64,000 nucleotides of DNA from assembly GCF_001683795.1 (NCBI RefSeq), contig NZ_LIGX01000023.1, positions 1-64,000 of the forward strand, given 5' to 3'. A program made the position numbers and the translations under genes. The stretch comes from Neoakkermansia glycaniphila. Its GTDB lineage: Bacteria > Verrucomicrobiota > Verrucomicrobiia > Verrucomicrobiales > Akkermansiaceae. This document shows, piece by piece, positions 25,226-33,789 of the stretch; the first letter of the stretch is position 1; each line of letters starts with the position of its first letter. The notes beneath the pieces were generated by a model. That model did no database searches and was not told the origin of the DNA. It was given only the letters and a program-made list of their open reading frames with translations.

Positions 25226-26950
25226 TCAGCCCTTGGACTCCTCATCACTGGAAGAAACTTCCACTTCTGCGGGCTCCACAGGCTGTTCTGCCGGAACTTC
25301 CGCCTCCTGAGCAACAGGAGCAGGTTCGTCTTCAGCTTCGAGCTCAGACACCTCGACCGCCTGCTCATCGGCAGCGGCTTCAGCCTGCACGGGAGCTTCC
25401 TCCTCAGCAGCCTGTTCGGCCTTCGGTTCGGCAGCCTTTGCTTCCTTGGACTGAGCGGACGTCTTTCTGGAACCCTGCTTTTTCTTCCTGGAAGAAGCGG
25501 GCTTCTCCTTCTGCTGCTGATCCCTGGCAGCATCATTCTTCGGATTCCAGACCGTATTGTCGTTCATCACCAGAATAAAACCCTGCTCCATCAGCCAAAT
25601 CATATCCGCAACAAAGGGATCATGAGCGGCGGCAGCCTGTTCCTTGGCCTCCGCATCGGCATCTTCACCCGGCACGGCGACGCCTGACAGGGATGCAAGA
25701 AGCTTGTCAACCGTCTGTCCGGAATTTTCCTTCACCCAGCTGGCAATAGCCATCATGCGATCGGCCAGCACGGTACCTTCCGGAATGCACTTGGGGCGGC
25801 TCGGCCCGGTGTAATGGCCGCCGCTCCACTTGTAAATGGGCATATGATGGCGAGCCATGCCGTGGCAGAGATTCGGAATCAGCATCTGCGGGAATTTGCG
25901 CGTCTTATCCGACAGAATCGCCAGATGCGCACCCAGTCCCGGAGCCAGCAGGCGGCGGGGAGTCGCACCGTTTACAAACACCTTATCCACCACTTCATAC
26001 ACTTCGTCGAAATGGAAGTCGCAGAAATCCTTTTCTACGGCCTTTTCGTCCGCAAGCACCGTCTCCGCCGCACCTTCGCGCTTCGGCTTCCAAACGGTCT
26101 TCTTCGTCGCCTGTTCCAGCCAGGCCGCCACCACTTCGTCACCTTTCTCAATCACGATGCGGCTGCGGTACTTCTCGAACGGCATATTGGAAAACTTGCT
26201 GCGGTGCAAAGCCATTACGGCAGATTGGTAGCCATGCCAGTTCACAGGGCCGATCAACTGGCCGGAAAAACCGCACTTGGCAATCGCCGAAAACACGCCC
26301 TTCGGAGCTTCCACCGTCTCATCCACGGCTTCATACAACTCGTCGAACCATGGAGACTGCCACAAATAGGCCACGCTCTCCTCTTTTTCGATCCAGCAGG
26401 CGCCGTCGCCCTTCTTGGAATGAATGAGTTCCGGGCCGCCTTCCTGCTTCATGAACACGAGGTCGAACCTCTCCTTGGCACCCATCACCACCTTGGCCAT
26501 CTCCAGCAGGGAAACGGCACGCTTCTGCTTGTGAACCTCGCTGGAAAACACTGTCAGAACACTATCCACCGGACGCAGTTCGACACGCAAACCGGCAGTC
26601 GGTTCCGGGAGTTCGCGCACAGGGCGCATCTCGCGCGGTCCACGGTCGCCTTGCCTGCGGCCTTCGCGATTATCCCTGCCCTCACGGCGTTCCCGGTAAT
26701 CCCGCTGGTCGCGGCCACGGTTATCACGGTTGAAGGGGCGGCGTTCAGAACGACGTTCTCCACCATCGGCGGATTCGCGGGAAAAACGGCGTTCACGAGC
26801 CGCCGGGCGGGCAGGCATTTCGCGTGCAGGGAAAGTTGCACCGGACGCGCCGCCGCGAGCCCATGCCGGACCGAATTGAAAATCGGTCAAAGCGGAGAGA
26901 TCAAGCGGCACGTTGTTGCCACTCTTTTGAGAATGGTCCTCTTTGGTCAT
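25226..26950 (-). CDS. Large protein with RG/RD-rich N-terminus and acidic C-terminal tail, function unknown
   Basis: This 574-residue protein has three parts. Residues ~40-115 are a disordered Arg/Asp/Gly-rich segment (RDNRGRDQRDYRERREGRDN...). Residues ~120-480 form a folded domain with many aromatic and conserved-looking stretches (VYEVVDKVFVNGATPRRLLA, CHGMARHHMPIYKWSGG). Residues ~490-574 begin basic (SSRKKKQGSRKTS) and become a long Glu/Ala/Pro tail ending SSSDEESKG. Such charge-patterned tails are common in RNA-binding or condensate-forming proteins, which is an inference only. I do not recognise the central domain. It is monocistronic with its own terminator. Confidence 0.7.
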   Translation of the reverse strand: MTKEDHSQKSGNNVPLDLSALTDFQFGPAWARGGASGATFPAREMPARPAARERRFSRESADGGERRSERRPFNRDNRGRDQRDYRERREGRDNREGRRQGDRGPREMRPVRELPEPTAGLRVELRPVDSVLTVFSSEVHKQKRAVSLLEMAKVVMGAKERFDLVFMKQEGGPELIHSKKGDGACWIEKEESVAYLWQSPWFDELYEAVDETVEAPKGVFSAIAKCGFSGQLIGPVNWHGYQSAVMALHRSKFSNMPFEKYRSRIVIEKGDEVVAAWLEQATKKTVWKPKREGAAETVLADEKAVEKDFCDFHFDEVYEVVDKVFVNGATPRRLLAPGLGAHLAILSDKTRKFPQMLIPNLCHGMARHHMPIYKWSGGHYTGPSRPKCIPEGTVLADRMMAIASWVKENSGQTVDKLLASLSGVAVPGEDADAEAKEQAAAAHDPFVADMIWLMEQGFILVMNDNTVWNPKNDAARDQQQKEKPASSRKKKQGSRKTSAQSKEAKAAEPKAEQAAEEEAPVQAEAAADEQAVEVSELEAEDEPAPVAQEAEVPAEQPVEPAEVEVSSSDEESKG

Positions 26951-27044
26951 AGATGTACTGGAGTAATTAAACGATAAACAAGAGATTTTGCAATACTTTT
27001 ACACCGTTACAGACGCTTTTTCATTGAAAATTTGACATTTTCTA

Positions 27045-28427
27045 TCAGAAACACCGCCTTTCAGCCCGCCAATCCTGCAGCTGCCGGGGAAACAGGCACT
27101 CCTCGCACAACGACGGCTGGCAAAAATCCTCTTCGATCTGCAACAGGGCCTGATGCTGATAGGCACGCTTCACCAGAACCTCCCCGCCGGAGCGCGATCC
27201 GAACAGACGATCCGACATCCGCACCACACGAGCACTGGGCGAGCCGCCCGGAAGGCGCAAATATATTTCCCATGCGACCGGATCCTCGTCATAGGCCAGC
27301 ACATGGTTCACCAGAAAATCCCGCACGCGATCCTTCCCGACCAGCACAAGCCTGTTCTTCAAGACAGGGGACGGCAGACTCACGCGATAACTCCAGTACG
27401 GATGGGTCAACCCGTTCAGATAGGTTTCCAGCCGCCGCGTCTCCCGGGCACGCAGCAACGAAGAAAACTCCTTCCACCCGGCTACCGTCAGGCACAGCGC
27501 GGCCAGCCTCCTGTGCGGATGGTTGGCGGGTCTTATTCCGGCGTACGACCACGGCAGCCGCCGCTCTTCCGACAGCTCGAATTCATCGCGCCGCTCCCAC
27601 CACGATTGCCAGATGCGGCCATGGTAGGCGCGAGTCTCCTCATCGCAGCGATCGGGCAGCACGGGTACAAGAAAACCCGCCGTCCCAAACAACACCGCTT
27701 CCTCCTGCCCATGCAACGACGCCAGAGGCGCACGCCCGGCCAGCAACGACATGGCTTCGCGGTTCACCCGGTAGCCCAGCGTCTCCGCCCATGCTTCATA
27801 CCATGCCTGATGATCGCCGCACAATTCCGCCTTCCTGCGAAAGCGCCTGCGCTTGGCCTGCATGCGGAAGGCTGCCGCCGCCTGCAGCAGGGAAACGACA
27901 TCCGCATCGGACATCTCCGCCAGAGGCAGGCGGCACAAATCCGCACGCGCGGAAGGCAAAGGAAGCCTCACCCCCGTGGCGGCATGCCATGCCTCGGCAG
28001 GCACCACCACCAGAGGAACTTCCTCATGGCGACTATTGCGCGTAAACCAAACGCGACCCGGACGAGCAAACGCCACATGCAGCATCACGCCGTCGAACCG
28101 CCCGTTCACTCCATGCCCGTGGCGCTCCCAATCCTCCGGCTGCCTGTCCAGCTCCACATCACCCTGCAGGCGGCGACCGTCCACTTCCATCGTCGCATTC
28201 AGAAAATCCGGTCCCGCGCCGCGATTCCAGACGCCGAAATCCAGCATGCGCACCCTGCGCCCATCCTGCATCGTCCATTCCCGCCCCAAAAGACCTGCCT
28301 GCCAGCATGCCTGCAGAACGGCCTCTCCGGGCAACTCGCCGGGTAAAGGTTCAGACACACCTTCGCCGAGAACGGACTCCCTCAGACAAGCATAGCTTTC
28401 CGCCAGTTCTATCGGAGTCTCCTTCAT
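27045..28427 (-). CDS. DUF2851 family protein
   Basis: This protein of about 460 residues has the features of DUF2851: an early MLDFGVWNRGAGPDFLNATMEVDGRRLQGDVELDRQPEDWERHGH segment (a beta-rich, nuclease-like core with conserved Asp/Glu/His), LHVAFA, a central Arg/Lys-rich helix (RMQAKRRRFRRKAE) and the ending RAYQHQALLQIEEDFC...LCEECLFPRQL. The function of the family is unknown. The Met at 28427 is used as start; one seven codons upstream is possible. It lies 30 bp downstream of the STAS gene on the same strand. Confidence 0.75.
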   Translation of the reverse strand: MKETPIELAESYACLRESVLGEGVSEPLPGELPGEAVLQACWQAGLLGREWTMQDGRRVRMLDFGVWNRGAGPDFLNATMEVDGRRLQGDVELDRQPEDWERHGHGVNGRFDGVMLHVAFARPGRVWFTRNSRHEEVPLVVVPAEAWHAATGVRLPLPSARADLCRLPLAEMSDADVVSLLQAAAAFRMQAKRRRFRRKAELCGDHQAWYEAWAETLGYRVNREAMSLLAGRAPLASLHGQEEAVLFGTAGFLVPVLPDRCDEETRAYHGRIWQSWWERRDEFELSEERRLPWSYAGIRPANHPHRRLAALCLTVAGWKEFSSLLRARETRRLETYLNGLTHPYWSYRVSLPSPVLKNRLVLVGKDRVRDFLVNHVLAYDEDPVAWEIYLRLPGGSPSARVVRMSDRLFGSRSGGEVLVKRAYQHQALLQIEEDFCQPSLCEECLFPRQLQDWRAERRCF

Positions 28428-28457
28428 GGCAACCGGCGGAAAAGGCACAGCCTCTTG

Positions 28458-28979
28458 TCAGCTCTTGCGCTTGATCTCCTCTTCGAGGCTCTCGCGCACA
28501 TATTTGAACTGCTCCGCATTCTCCGGGCTGATATCGCTCAGAGTATTATGAGCATCCAGCACATGCTTCGTACGATCCAGATCGGGCATATCCATCGGAA
28601 TATCCGAACTGTGCAGCTCGGCCCGCAGCTCATCCAGATGGCCGCGCCACGGAGCGGTAGGAGGATCGATCTCCATCAGGGCATCAAGCCCCAGACTTTC
28701 CAGCGCCGCTCGGGAACGCTCGCTCGGCGTCGCCACTTGAAGCGACCCGCCCAGCGGCATCAAACGGCGGGCAATGCCGGCCATCGTCCCCATGAAAGTC
28801 GAATCCACTCCGGCGCAAATCTCCAGATCCACCACCACGCACCTCCCTCCATCGTCGACATACTGATCGGCAATGGATTTCAGAATAGAACTATTGACGA
28901 AACTGCCCCTGTTGGCGCAGCGCACCCACAGAAACCGGTCAAACACATGGTATGTAATGGAGGAATCGGTATTCACCAT
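28458..28979 (-). CDS. STAS-domain protein (anti-sigma-factor-antagonist-like)
   Basis: This 173-residue protein has an N-terminal STAS-like domain: FDRFLWVRCANRGSFVNSSILKSIADQY, then RCVVVDLEICAGVDSTFMGTMAGIARRLMPLGGSLQVATPSERSRAALESLGL. The strand-DxxxCxxVDSTFMG motif holds the Ser/Thr normally phosphorylated in SpoIIAA-type antagonists. A C-terminal extension of about 60 residues is charged and helical. Such proteins regulate partner-switching kinases and sigma factors; no partner kinase is seen nearby. The start is set at the Met beginning the conserved domain. Confidence 0.75.
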   Translation of the reverse strand: MVNTDSSITYHVFDRFLWVRCANRGSFVNSSILKSIADQYVDDGGRCVVVDLEICAGVDSTFMGTMAGIARRLMPLGGSLQVATPSERSRAALESLGLDALMEIDPPTAPWRGHLDELRAELHSSDIPMDMPDLDRTKHVLDAHNTLSDISPENAEQFKYVRESLEEEIKRKS

Positions 28980-29082
28980 TGGAAAATCGGCTTGGAAACT
29001 CAAGGATAGCATGGCGTGAAGCTACACGTCAAGCGCATTCCTCGTCCGAAGAATGGAAAACGGCAAACGCGTGGCAAACACA

Positions 29083-30303
29083 TCAGGAAAAATCGGGCGT
29101 CACGCCGCCGATCCTCTTCATACCGGCTGTAACATCCTTTTGCAGCTTATCCCAGGTACGGCCATCCAGCAGATACTCGTACGCCTTTTCTTCCCCTTCG
29201 CCATCCTGAATCGCCTTGACGAACTTCTTGATACGCGCGGCATCGCCCTTTCCGTCCACATGGGCAAAATAATACAGCAGCATCGGGGAAAACCCGTAAT
29301 ACAGCTGCTTTACATTATCGTCGGGATGCATGAACGACTCCTGATAGGCCTTCTTCATGAAGGTTTCCAAAGGCCCCACCTTGGGAGTTTTCCCCAAAAA
29401 CCGCCCCTTGGCCGGCCCCGGCCGCTTCGGCAGCTCAATACAACGCTCAAGCAGAGCGCTCTTATTCGAGGCGAAACCGAATGTCCCGTTGAATGAAGGA
29501 GAACTGCTGATGGAAACATACTCCGCCAGCCCCTCGACAAACCAGCCCGGATACTGGTAGCTGCCGATCGACATCTGGTGGGTAATTTCATGAATCAGCG
29601 TACCGTAATCCCTCTTCCCCGCCACCACGTAATTGGCCCCCTTCTTCACGAGAGCGAGGCTATCGAACGGCACGAGAATCCTGCCCATCGCCCCATGCGG
29701 GCCGCCACCCTGAAACACCCCGGCAGAAGGAGGAGGCCCGCCCGCCTCAATATACTGCTCCTTCGTCTCGTACAGATAGGCATCGTACTTCTTCTGCCCC
29801 TCGCCGTGGTAGCGGCAGGGATTGTTGAACGGAATATCCTGATTGGCGGAATACGTTCCCTCGAACAAACGGCCGACCGACCGAATCACGTCCACCGACA
29901 GCTTCGCATTGCTGTGAAACCGGAAATGTGCGGTCTCATACACATACTCCCCATCTTCTTCCGACACCAGCTTGGGGGGAGTCCTCTCATCAGGTGTCGA
30001 CGAACTGGGCCATTTGGCGGAGAAATTGCTCTTCACATCCAGCGTCGCACCTCGCCTCTGGTTCTCCGCACTCACCTTGGAGGCAGCCTGCACGTAAGCC
30101 AAATCCTCGGGACTCAGCTTATCCATACCGAACGTCACGATCTTGCCTCCTTTCAGCTTCAGCGTCACCTGATTGCCGGAAGTACTCACGTACTCGGCCT
30201 GAATCTTGGCGCCGTTCGCGCCCGTCCACTCGCGCATATCGGCGAGCGCGGACGACGAAATACTCAAAAGCAGAAACAACCGGAAAAACCTTTTATACAT
30301 CAT
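29083..30303 (-). CDS. Exported SHD1-domain protein with a HEITH metallopeptidase-like domain
   Basis: This 406-residue exported protein has a signal peptide (about 1-21). Residues ~22-75 are an SHD1 (Sla1 homology 1) domain: MREWTGANGAKIQAEYVSTSGNQVTLKLKGGKIVTFGMDKLSPEDLAYV, a module frequent in secreted verrucomicrobial and planctomycete proteins. The C-terminal domain carries TLIHEITHQM, then GWFVEGLAEY, the gluzincin layout HExxH...E, so a zinc peptidase is likely. Substrate unknown. Alone on its strand, downstream of the divergent saccharopine-dehydrogenase-like gene. The Met one codon later is an equally good start. Confidence 0.78.
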   Translation of the reverse strand: MMYKRFFRLFLLLSISSSALADMREWTGANGAKIQAEYVSTSGNQVTLKLKGGKIVTFGMDKLSPEDLAYVQAASKVSAENQRRGATLDVKSNFSAKWPSSSTPDERTPPKLVSEEDGEYVYETAHFRFHSNAKLSVDVIRSVGRLFEGTYSANQDIPFNNPCRYHGEGQKKYDAYLYETKEQYIEAGGPPPSAGVFQGGGPHGAMGRILVPFDSLALVKKGANYVVAGKRDYGTLIHEITHQMSIGSYQYPGWFVEGLAEYVSISSSPSFNGTFGFASNKSALLERCIELPKRPGPAKGRFLGKTPKVGPLETFMKKAYQESFMHPDDNVKQLYYGFSPMLLYYFAHVDGKGDAARIKKFVKAIQDGEGEEKAYEYLLDGRTWDKLQKDVTAGMKRIGGVTPDFS

Positions 30304-30507
30304 GGGAGCAGGATATTGAAATTGAATGGGGAGTCGGACACGGAGAAAAACCCTTCACGAACGGAATCGGAAGAGATGCACGCATCGTACCGTATGAATA
30401 TGGCACAAACAGCCCATCCATGGCAAGCCTGTTTTACGTGCATGTGTCAAAAGCGTCGCACATTTATGATTGACCTGCATGACCCTTTCGGGCATTCTTC
30501 TCGCGGT

Positions 30508-31731
30508 ATGAACACAGTCCTGATAATCGGAGCCGGAGGCGTTGGTCATGTCGTTGCGCACAAGTGCGCCCAGATGAACGCTGCCTACGATGAAATCCAT
30601 CTCGCATCCCGCACCAAAAGCAAGTGCGACGCCATTGCCGCAGACGTCAAGGCACGAACGGGACGTACCATCACCACGCACGCCATCGATGCGGACGACG
30701 TAGCCGCCACCACGGCGCTCCTCAAGGAAATCAAGCCGCAGCTCGTCATCAACGTCGCCCTCCCGTACCAGGATCTCCACCTCATGGATGCCTGCCTCAA
30801 TGCAGGAATCGACTACCTCGACACAGCCAACTACGAACCCCTCGACGTCGCCAAATTCGAATACTCGTGGCAATGGGAATATCAGGACCGCTTCCGCAAT
30901 GCCGGACTCATGGCCCTGCTCGGCAGCGGATTCGACCCCGGCGTCACCAACGTCTTCACCGCATGGGCTCTCAAACACCACTTCGACGAAATCCATACGC
31001 TCGACATCATCGACGTCAACGGAGGCAACCACGGACAGGCATTCGCCACCAACTTCAACCCGGAAATCAACATCCGCGAAGTCACGGCTGAATGCCGCCA
31101 TTGGGAAAACGGAGACTTCCGCACCACCGACCCCATGAGCATGCACCGCCCCTTCACCTGCCCGGAAGAAGTCGGCACCTACGAAATCTACCGCATGTAC
31201 CATGAGGAACTGGAAAGCCTCGTCAAACACATCCCGACCATCAAACGTGCGCAATTCTGGATGTCCTTCTCCCCGAACTACATCAACCATCTTCAGGTAC
31301 TGCAGAACGTCGGAATGACGCGCATTGATCCCGTCCAGTACAACGGCGTCGAAATCGTACCGCTCCAATTCCTCAAAGCCGTCCTTCCCAACCCCGGCGA
31401 TCTCGGCAAAACCACACAGGGGCGCACCTGCATCGGCAACGTCATCACCGGCATCAAGGATGGGCAATACAAAGCCATCTACATCTACAACATCTGCGAC
31501 CACGAGGCATGCTTCGCCGAAGTCGGCTCACAGGCCATCTCCTACACCACCGGAGTACCCGCCGCCATTGGTGGCAGCCTCATGCTCCGGAAAGTATGGG
31601 ATCAGGATGGAGTCGTCAACATGGAACAGAACGACCCCGACCCCTTCATGGAAGAACTCAACAAATGGGGCCTTCCCTGGCAGTGCATCGAACTGACTCG
31701 CGAACAGGCAGAAATGCTTGCCGTCCAATAA
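30508..31731 (+). CDS. Saccharopine dehydrogenase-like / carboxynorspermidine synthase family protein
   Basis: This 407-residue NAD(P)-dependent enzyme has a Rossmann dinucleotide-binding start (TVLIIGAGGVGHVVAHKCAQM, GxGxxG), then LASRTKSKCDAIAAD. LINVALPYQDLHLMDACLNAGIDYLDTANYEP and GFDPGVTNVFTAWALKHHFDEI are typical of the carboxynorspermidine synthase/saccharopine dehydrogenase family, which joins or splits an amine and a keto acid. Polyamine synthesis through carboxynorspermidine is the most likely role, but the lysine-pathway enzyme is the main alternative. The ATG at 30508 begins the Rossmann strand. A terminator follows. Confidence 0.85.
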   Translation: MNTVLIIGAGGVGHVVAHKCAQMNAAYDEIHLASRTKSKCDAIAADVKARTGRTITTHAIDADDVAATTALLKEIKPQLVINVALPYQDLHLMDACLNAGIDYLDTANYEPLDVAKFEYSWQWEYQDRFRNAGLMALLGSGFDPGVTNVFTAWALKHHFDEIHTLDIIDVNGGNHGQAFATNFNPEINIREVTAECRHWENGDFRTTDPMSMHRPFTCPEEVGTYEIYRMYHEELESLVKHIPTIKRAQFWMSFSPNYINHLQVLQNVGMTRIDPVQYNGVEIVPLQFLKAVLPNPGDLGKTTQGRTCIGNVITGIKDGQYKAIYIYNICDHEACFAEVGSQAISYTTGVPAAIGGSLMLRKVWDQDGVVNMEQNDPDPFMEELNKWGLPWQCIELTREQAEMLAVQ

Positions 31732-31755
31732 AGGCCGGACACCTTCATACTCAGG

Positions 31756-31789
31756 AACCCCGCTTCGCCGCCGAAGCGGGGTTCTTTTC
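31756..31789 (+). terminator. Intrinsic terminator after the saccharopine-dehydrogenase-like gene
   Basis: A perfect 12-bp stem (AACCCCGCTTCG / CGAAGCGGGGTT) with loop CCGC, followed by TCTTTTCTT. It lies 25 bp past the stop codon. Confidence 0.92.
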
Positions 31790-31920
31790 TTGAACATGAA
31801 AATCGCAAAAACACACACAATTCTGCAACCCGATTCAAAAAACGGGGTTATCATACACGGAGAAGCAAGTGCACTGCCAATCCAAACTTCAAACAAACAA
31901 AATCAAAAACTTATAAAAAT

Positions 31921-32196
31921 ATGATCAAGTACATCGTCATGGCGGCATTCGCCTTCACCTCTCCCATCATGGCTCAGGAAGCTGCAGACACCAAACCTGC
32001 CTGCGACCAGACAACCTGCGACAAACCGGACTGCGAAAAGAAAGACGGCAACAAGCAGAAGAAGCGTGACGGCAAACGCCACGGTAAAGGCAAAAGGGGC
32101 CAGGGTCAAAAGCAGGGCCAAGGCCAGAGTCAGGGACAAGGACAAAACGGCGGTCAACAGGGCACCTGCACCAAGGATGCTCCTGCCGAAGCCTGA
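31921..32196 (+). CDS. Small exported Cys-containing, Gln/Gly/Lys-rich repeat protein
   Basis: This 91-residue protein has a signal peptide (MIKYIVMAAFAFTSPIMA-QEA). A short segment with regularly spaced cysteines (ACDQTTCDKPDCEKK) leads into a basic stretch (KRDGKRHGKGKRG), GQ repeats (GQGQKQGQGQSQGQGQ) and a final Cys. After cleavage it would be strongly basic, disordered and able to bind metal or anionic polymers. It has its own terminator at 32218. No family recognised; the periplasm or outside is the likely location. Confidence 0.7.
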   Translation: MIKYIVMAAFAFTSPIMAQEAADTKPACDQTTCDKPDCEKKDGNKQKKRDGKRHGKGKRGQGQKQGQGQSQGQGQNGGQQGTCTKDAPAEA

Positions 32197-32217
32197 CCTC
32201 TCCTGACATCCAGTCTC

Positions 32218-32251
32218 AAAACGCAGAAGCTTCCGGGCTTCTGCGTTTTTT
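32218..32251 (+). terminator. Intrinsic terminator after the small repeat protein gene
   Basis: AAAACGCAGAAGC pairs with GCTTCTGCGTTTT around a short loop and is followed by T residues, 22 bp past the stop codon. Confidence 0.9.
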
Positions 32252-32268
32252 CATCATCGCTGGCCGGA

Positions 32269-32808
32269 CTACTCGCAAAGCGACGCTTCCGAAAAATGGA
32301 AAGCACGCGCCACGATCGCCGAAGGGAAGGCATGGATCGTATCATTGTACACACAGACGGCCACATTGTAGGAATGGTGAAGCCGGGCCAGCTGGTGGCG
32401 CGATACCCCATACTCTCGCTTCAACCTCGGCAGGTGTTCACCGACCTTCCATTCGGGATGTTGCTCGCATACGGCAAACAGATTCTCCATCACCACGCTC
32501 AATTCCTTCTCCTGCCGCACGAAATTCTCCATCTCGCGGGAATTATCCATCAGAGGAGTCTGTTGCAACAAAGCCATGCAGGAATCATTGACCGACATCA
32601 CCTTCGACATTTCCTGCCCCACCAGAGGAAAATCGGCAACCGCATTACCCAGCAACTCGATCAACATATCGTGCCGATGCTTCACCTCCCTCTCGATTTG
32701 CATCCAGAAACGCACCGCATTCTCACGCAACTGCAGCATACGCTGGTATGCCGAAACAAGCCACCCCAGCACGCACAACAACAAGCCGCCAGCAATCAAA
32801 TAGTTCAT
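32269..32808 (-). CDS. LemA family protein
   Basis: This 179-residue protein has one N-terminal transmembrane helix (residues ~3-20), then a helical domain. It shows LemA features: RFWMQIEREVKHRHDMLIELLGNAV early, and near the C-terminus HHSYNVAVCVYNDTIHAFPSAIVARAFHF (the YN...YN...FPs..A motif). LemA proteins are widespread membrane-anchored helical bundles without a firmly established role. It is shorter at the C-terminus than some members. No partner gene is adjacent. Confidence 0.82.
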   Translation of the reverse strand: MNYLIAGGLLLCVLGWLVSAYQRMLQLRENAVRFWMQIEREVKHRHDMLIELLGNAVADFPLVGQEMSKVMSVNDSCMALLQQTPLMDNSREMENFVRQEKELSVVMENLFAVCEQHPEWKVGEHLPRLKREYGVSRHQLARLHHSYNVAVCVYNDTIHAFPSAIVARAFHFSEASLCE

Positions 32809-32865
32809 TCCATCCCTTTTATACCAGAAAATACTGCACTGTCGAGGAGTTAAAACTAACAGGCA

Positions 32866-33771
32866 TCATCCTCTCGGGTGAAATCTGCGGTGCAACTCGA
32901 TCAGGCGCTTCTGCTCCACATGCGTATAAACCTGCGTCGTCGCCAGATCCGCATGCCCCAGCAATTCCTGAATCACGCGCAGATCGGCACCGTTCTCCAG
33001 AAGATGCGTAGCAAACGAATGCCGCATAATGTGGGGGAACACATGCTCCGCAATACCTGCCTGTTCCGCTCGCTCCTTCAGAATTTGGCGAATCCTCTCG
33101 CGCGTCAAACGGCCGCCCCTACGATTCAAAAACACATACGGAGACCTCCTGTCTCCCAACAGCATACCGCGGGCTTTCCGGCGGTAAACAGACAGACACT
33201 CCATCGCCGAACTTCCCAAAGGCACGAAACGCGTCTTGCCACCCTTCCCCGTCACGCGAATAAACTTCTCCTGCTCGTCGACCTGCTCATTCCTGAGATT
33301 CGTCAGCTCGCTCACACGCAGCCCGCTGCCATACAGCACCTCAAGAATGGCACGATCCCTCGCGCCGAAAGGCTCTTCATCCAAAGGAACGGATTCCAAC
33401 AGACGCGCCACAAGCCCTTCCGGCAACGTCTCCGGAATCGTCCTGCCCATCCTCACATTATCCAGAAACATCGCCGGATCCTTCCCGATCAACTGCCGGG
33501 AAAACAGAAACCGGAAAAAAATCCTCACATGCACACTGGCCACACGTAAAGACGATGGAGCCAACCTCTGCCCCATCTCGCCTAAAAAGGCAGACAGATC
33601 TCCCTCTTCCACAGCAGGAATGGCAACTCCGCGCTCCTCCAGAAAACGAAGCAGATGCTCAAGGCTCTGCCTCACGGAAAGCTGGTAGTTGACACTCAGG
33701 CCGCGTTCCGCCGCCAGATACAGGACGAACTGCTCTACGAGCGATTGCTGCGCATCAGCCTCCATGGCCAC
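32866..33771 (-). CDS. xerD: Tyrosine recombinase, XerC/XerD type
   Basis: This 301-residue site-specific recombinase has an N-terminal SAM-like core-binding domain (to ~residue 105) and a C-terminal catalytic domain. Counting from the Met two codons downstream (33765), the full catalytic set is visible: Arg150 (GSGLRVSEL), Lys174 region (GKGGKTRF), His245 and Arg248 (HIMRHSFATHLL), His271 (LLGHADL) and the nucleophile Tyr280 (TTQVYTHV). Xer proteins resolve chromosome dimers at dif and are often recruited by other elements. It is the only recombinase in the window, so it is a candidate to act in trans on the promoter repeats at 3.6 and 4.8 kb. A dedicated recombinase elsewhere is just as possible. 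Confidence 0.92.
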   Translation of the reverse strand: MAMEADAQQSLVEQFVLYLAAERGLSVNYQLSVRQSLEHLLRFLEERGVAIPAVEEGDLSAFLGEMGQRLAPSSLRVASVHVRIFFRFLFSRQLIGKDPAMFLDNVRMGRTIPETLPEGLVARLLESVPLDEEPFGARDRAILEVLYGSGLRVSELTNLRNEQVDEQEKFIRVTGKGGKTRFVPLGSSAMECLSVYRRKARGMLLGDRRSPYVFLNRRGGRLTRERIRQILKERAEQAGIAEHVFPHIMRHSFATHLLENGADLRVIQELLGHADLATTQVYTHVEQKRLIELHRRFHPRG

Positions 33772-33789
33772 GGAACACGGGAAACACCC

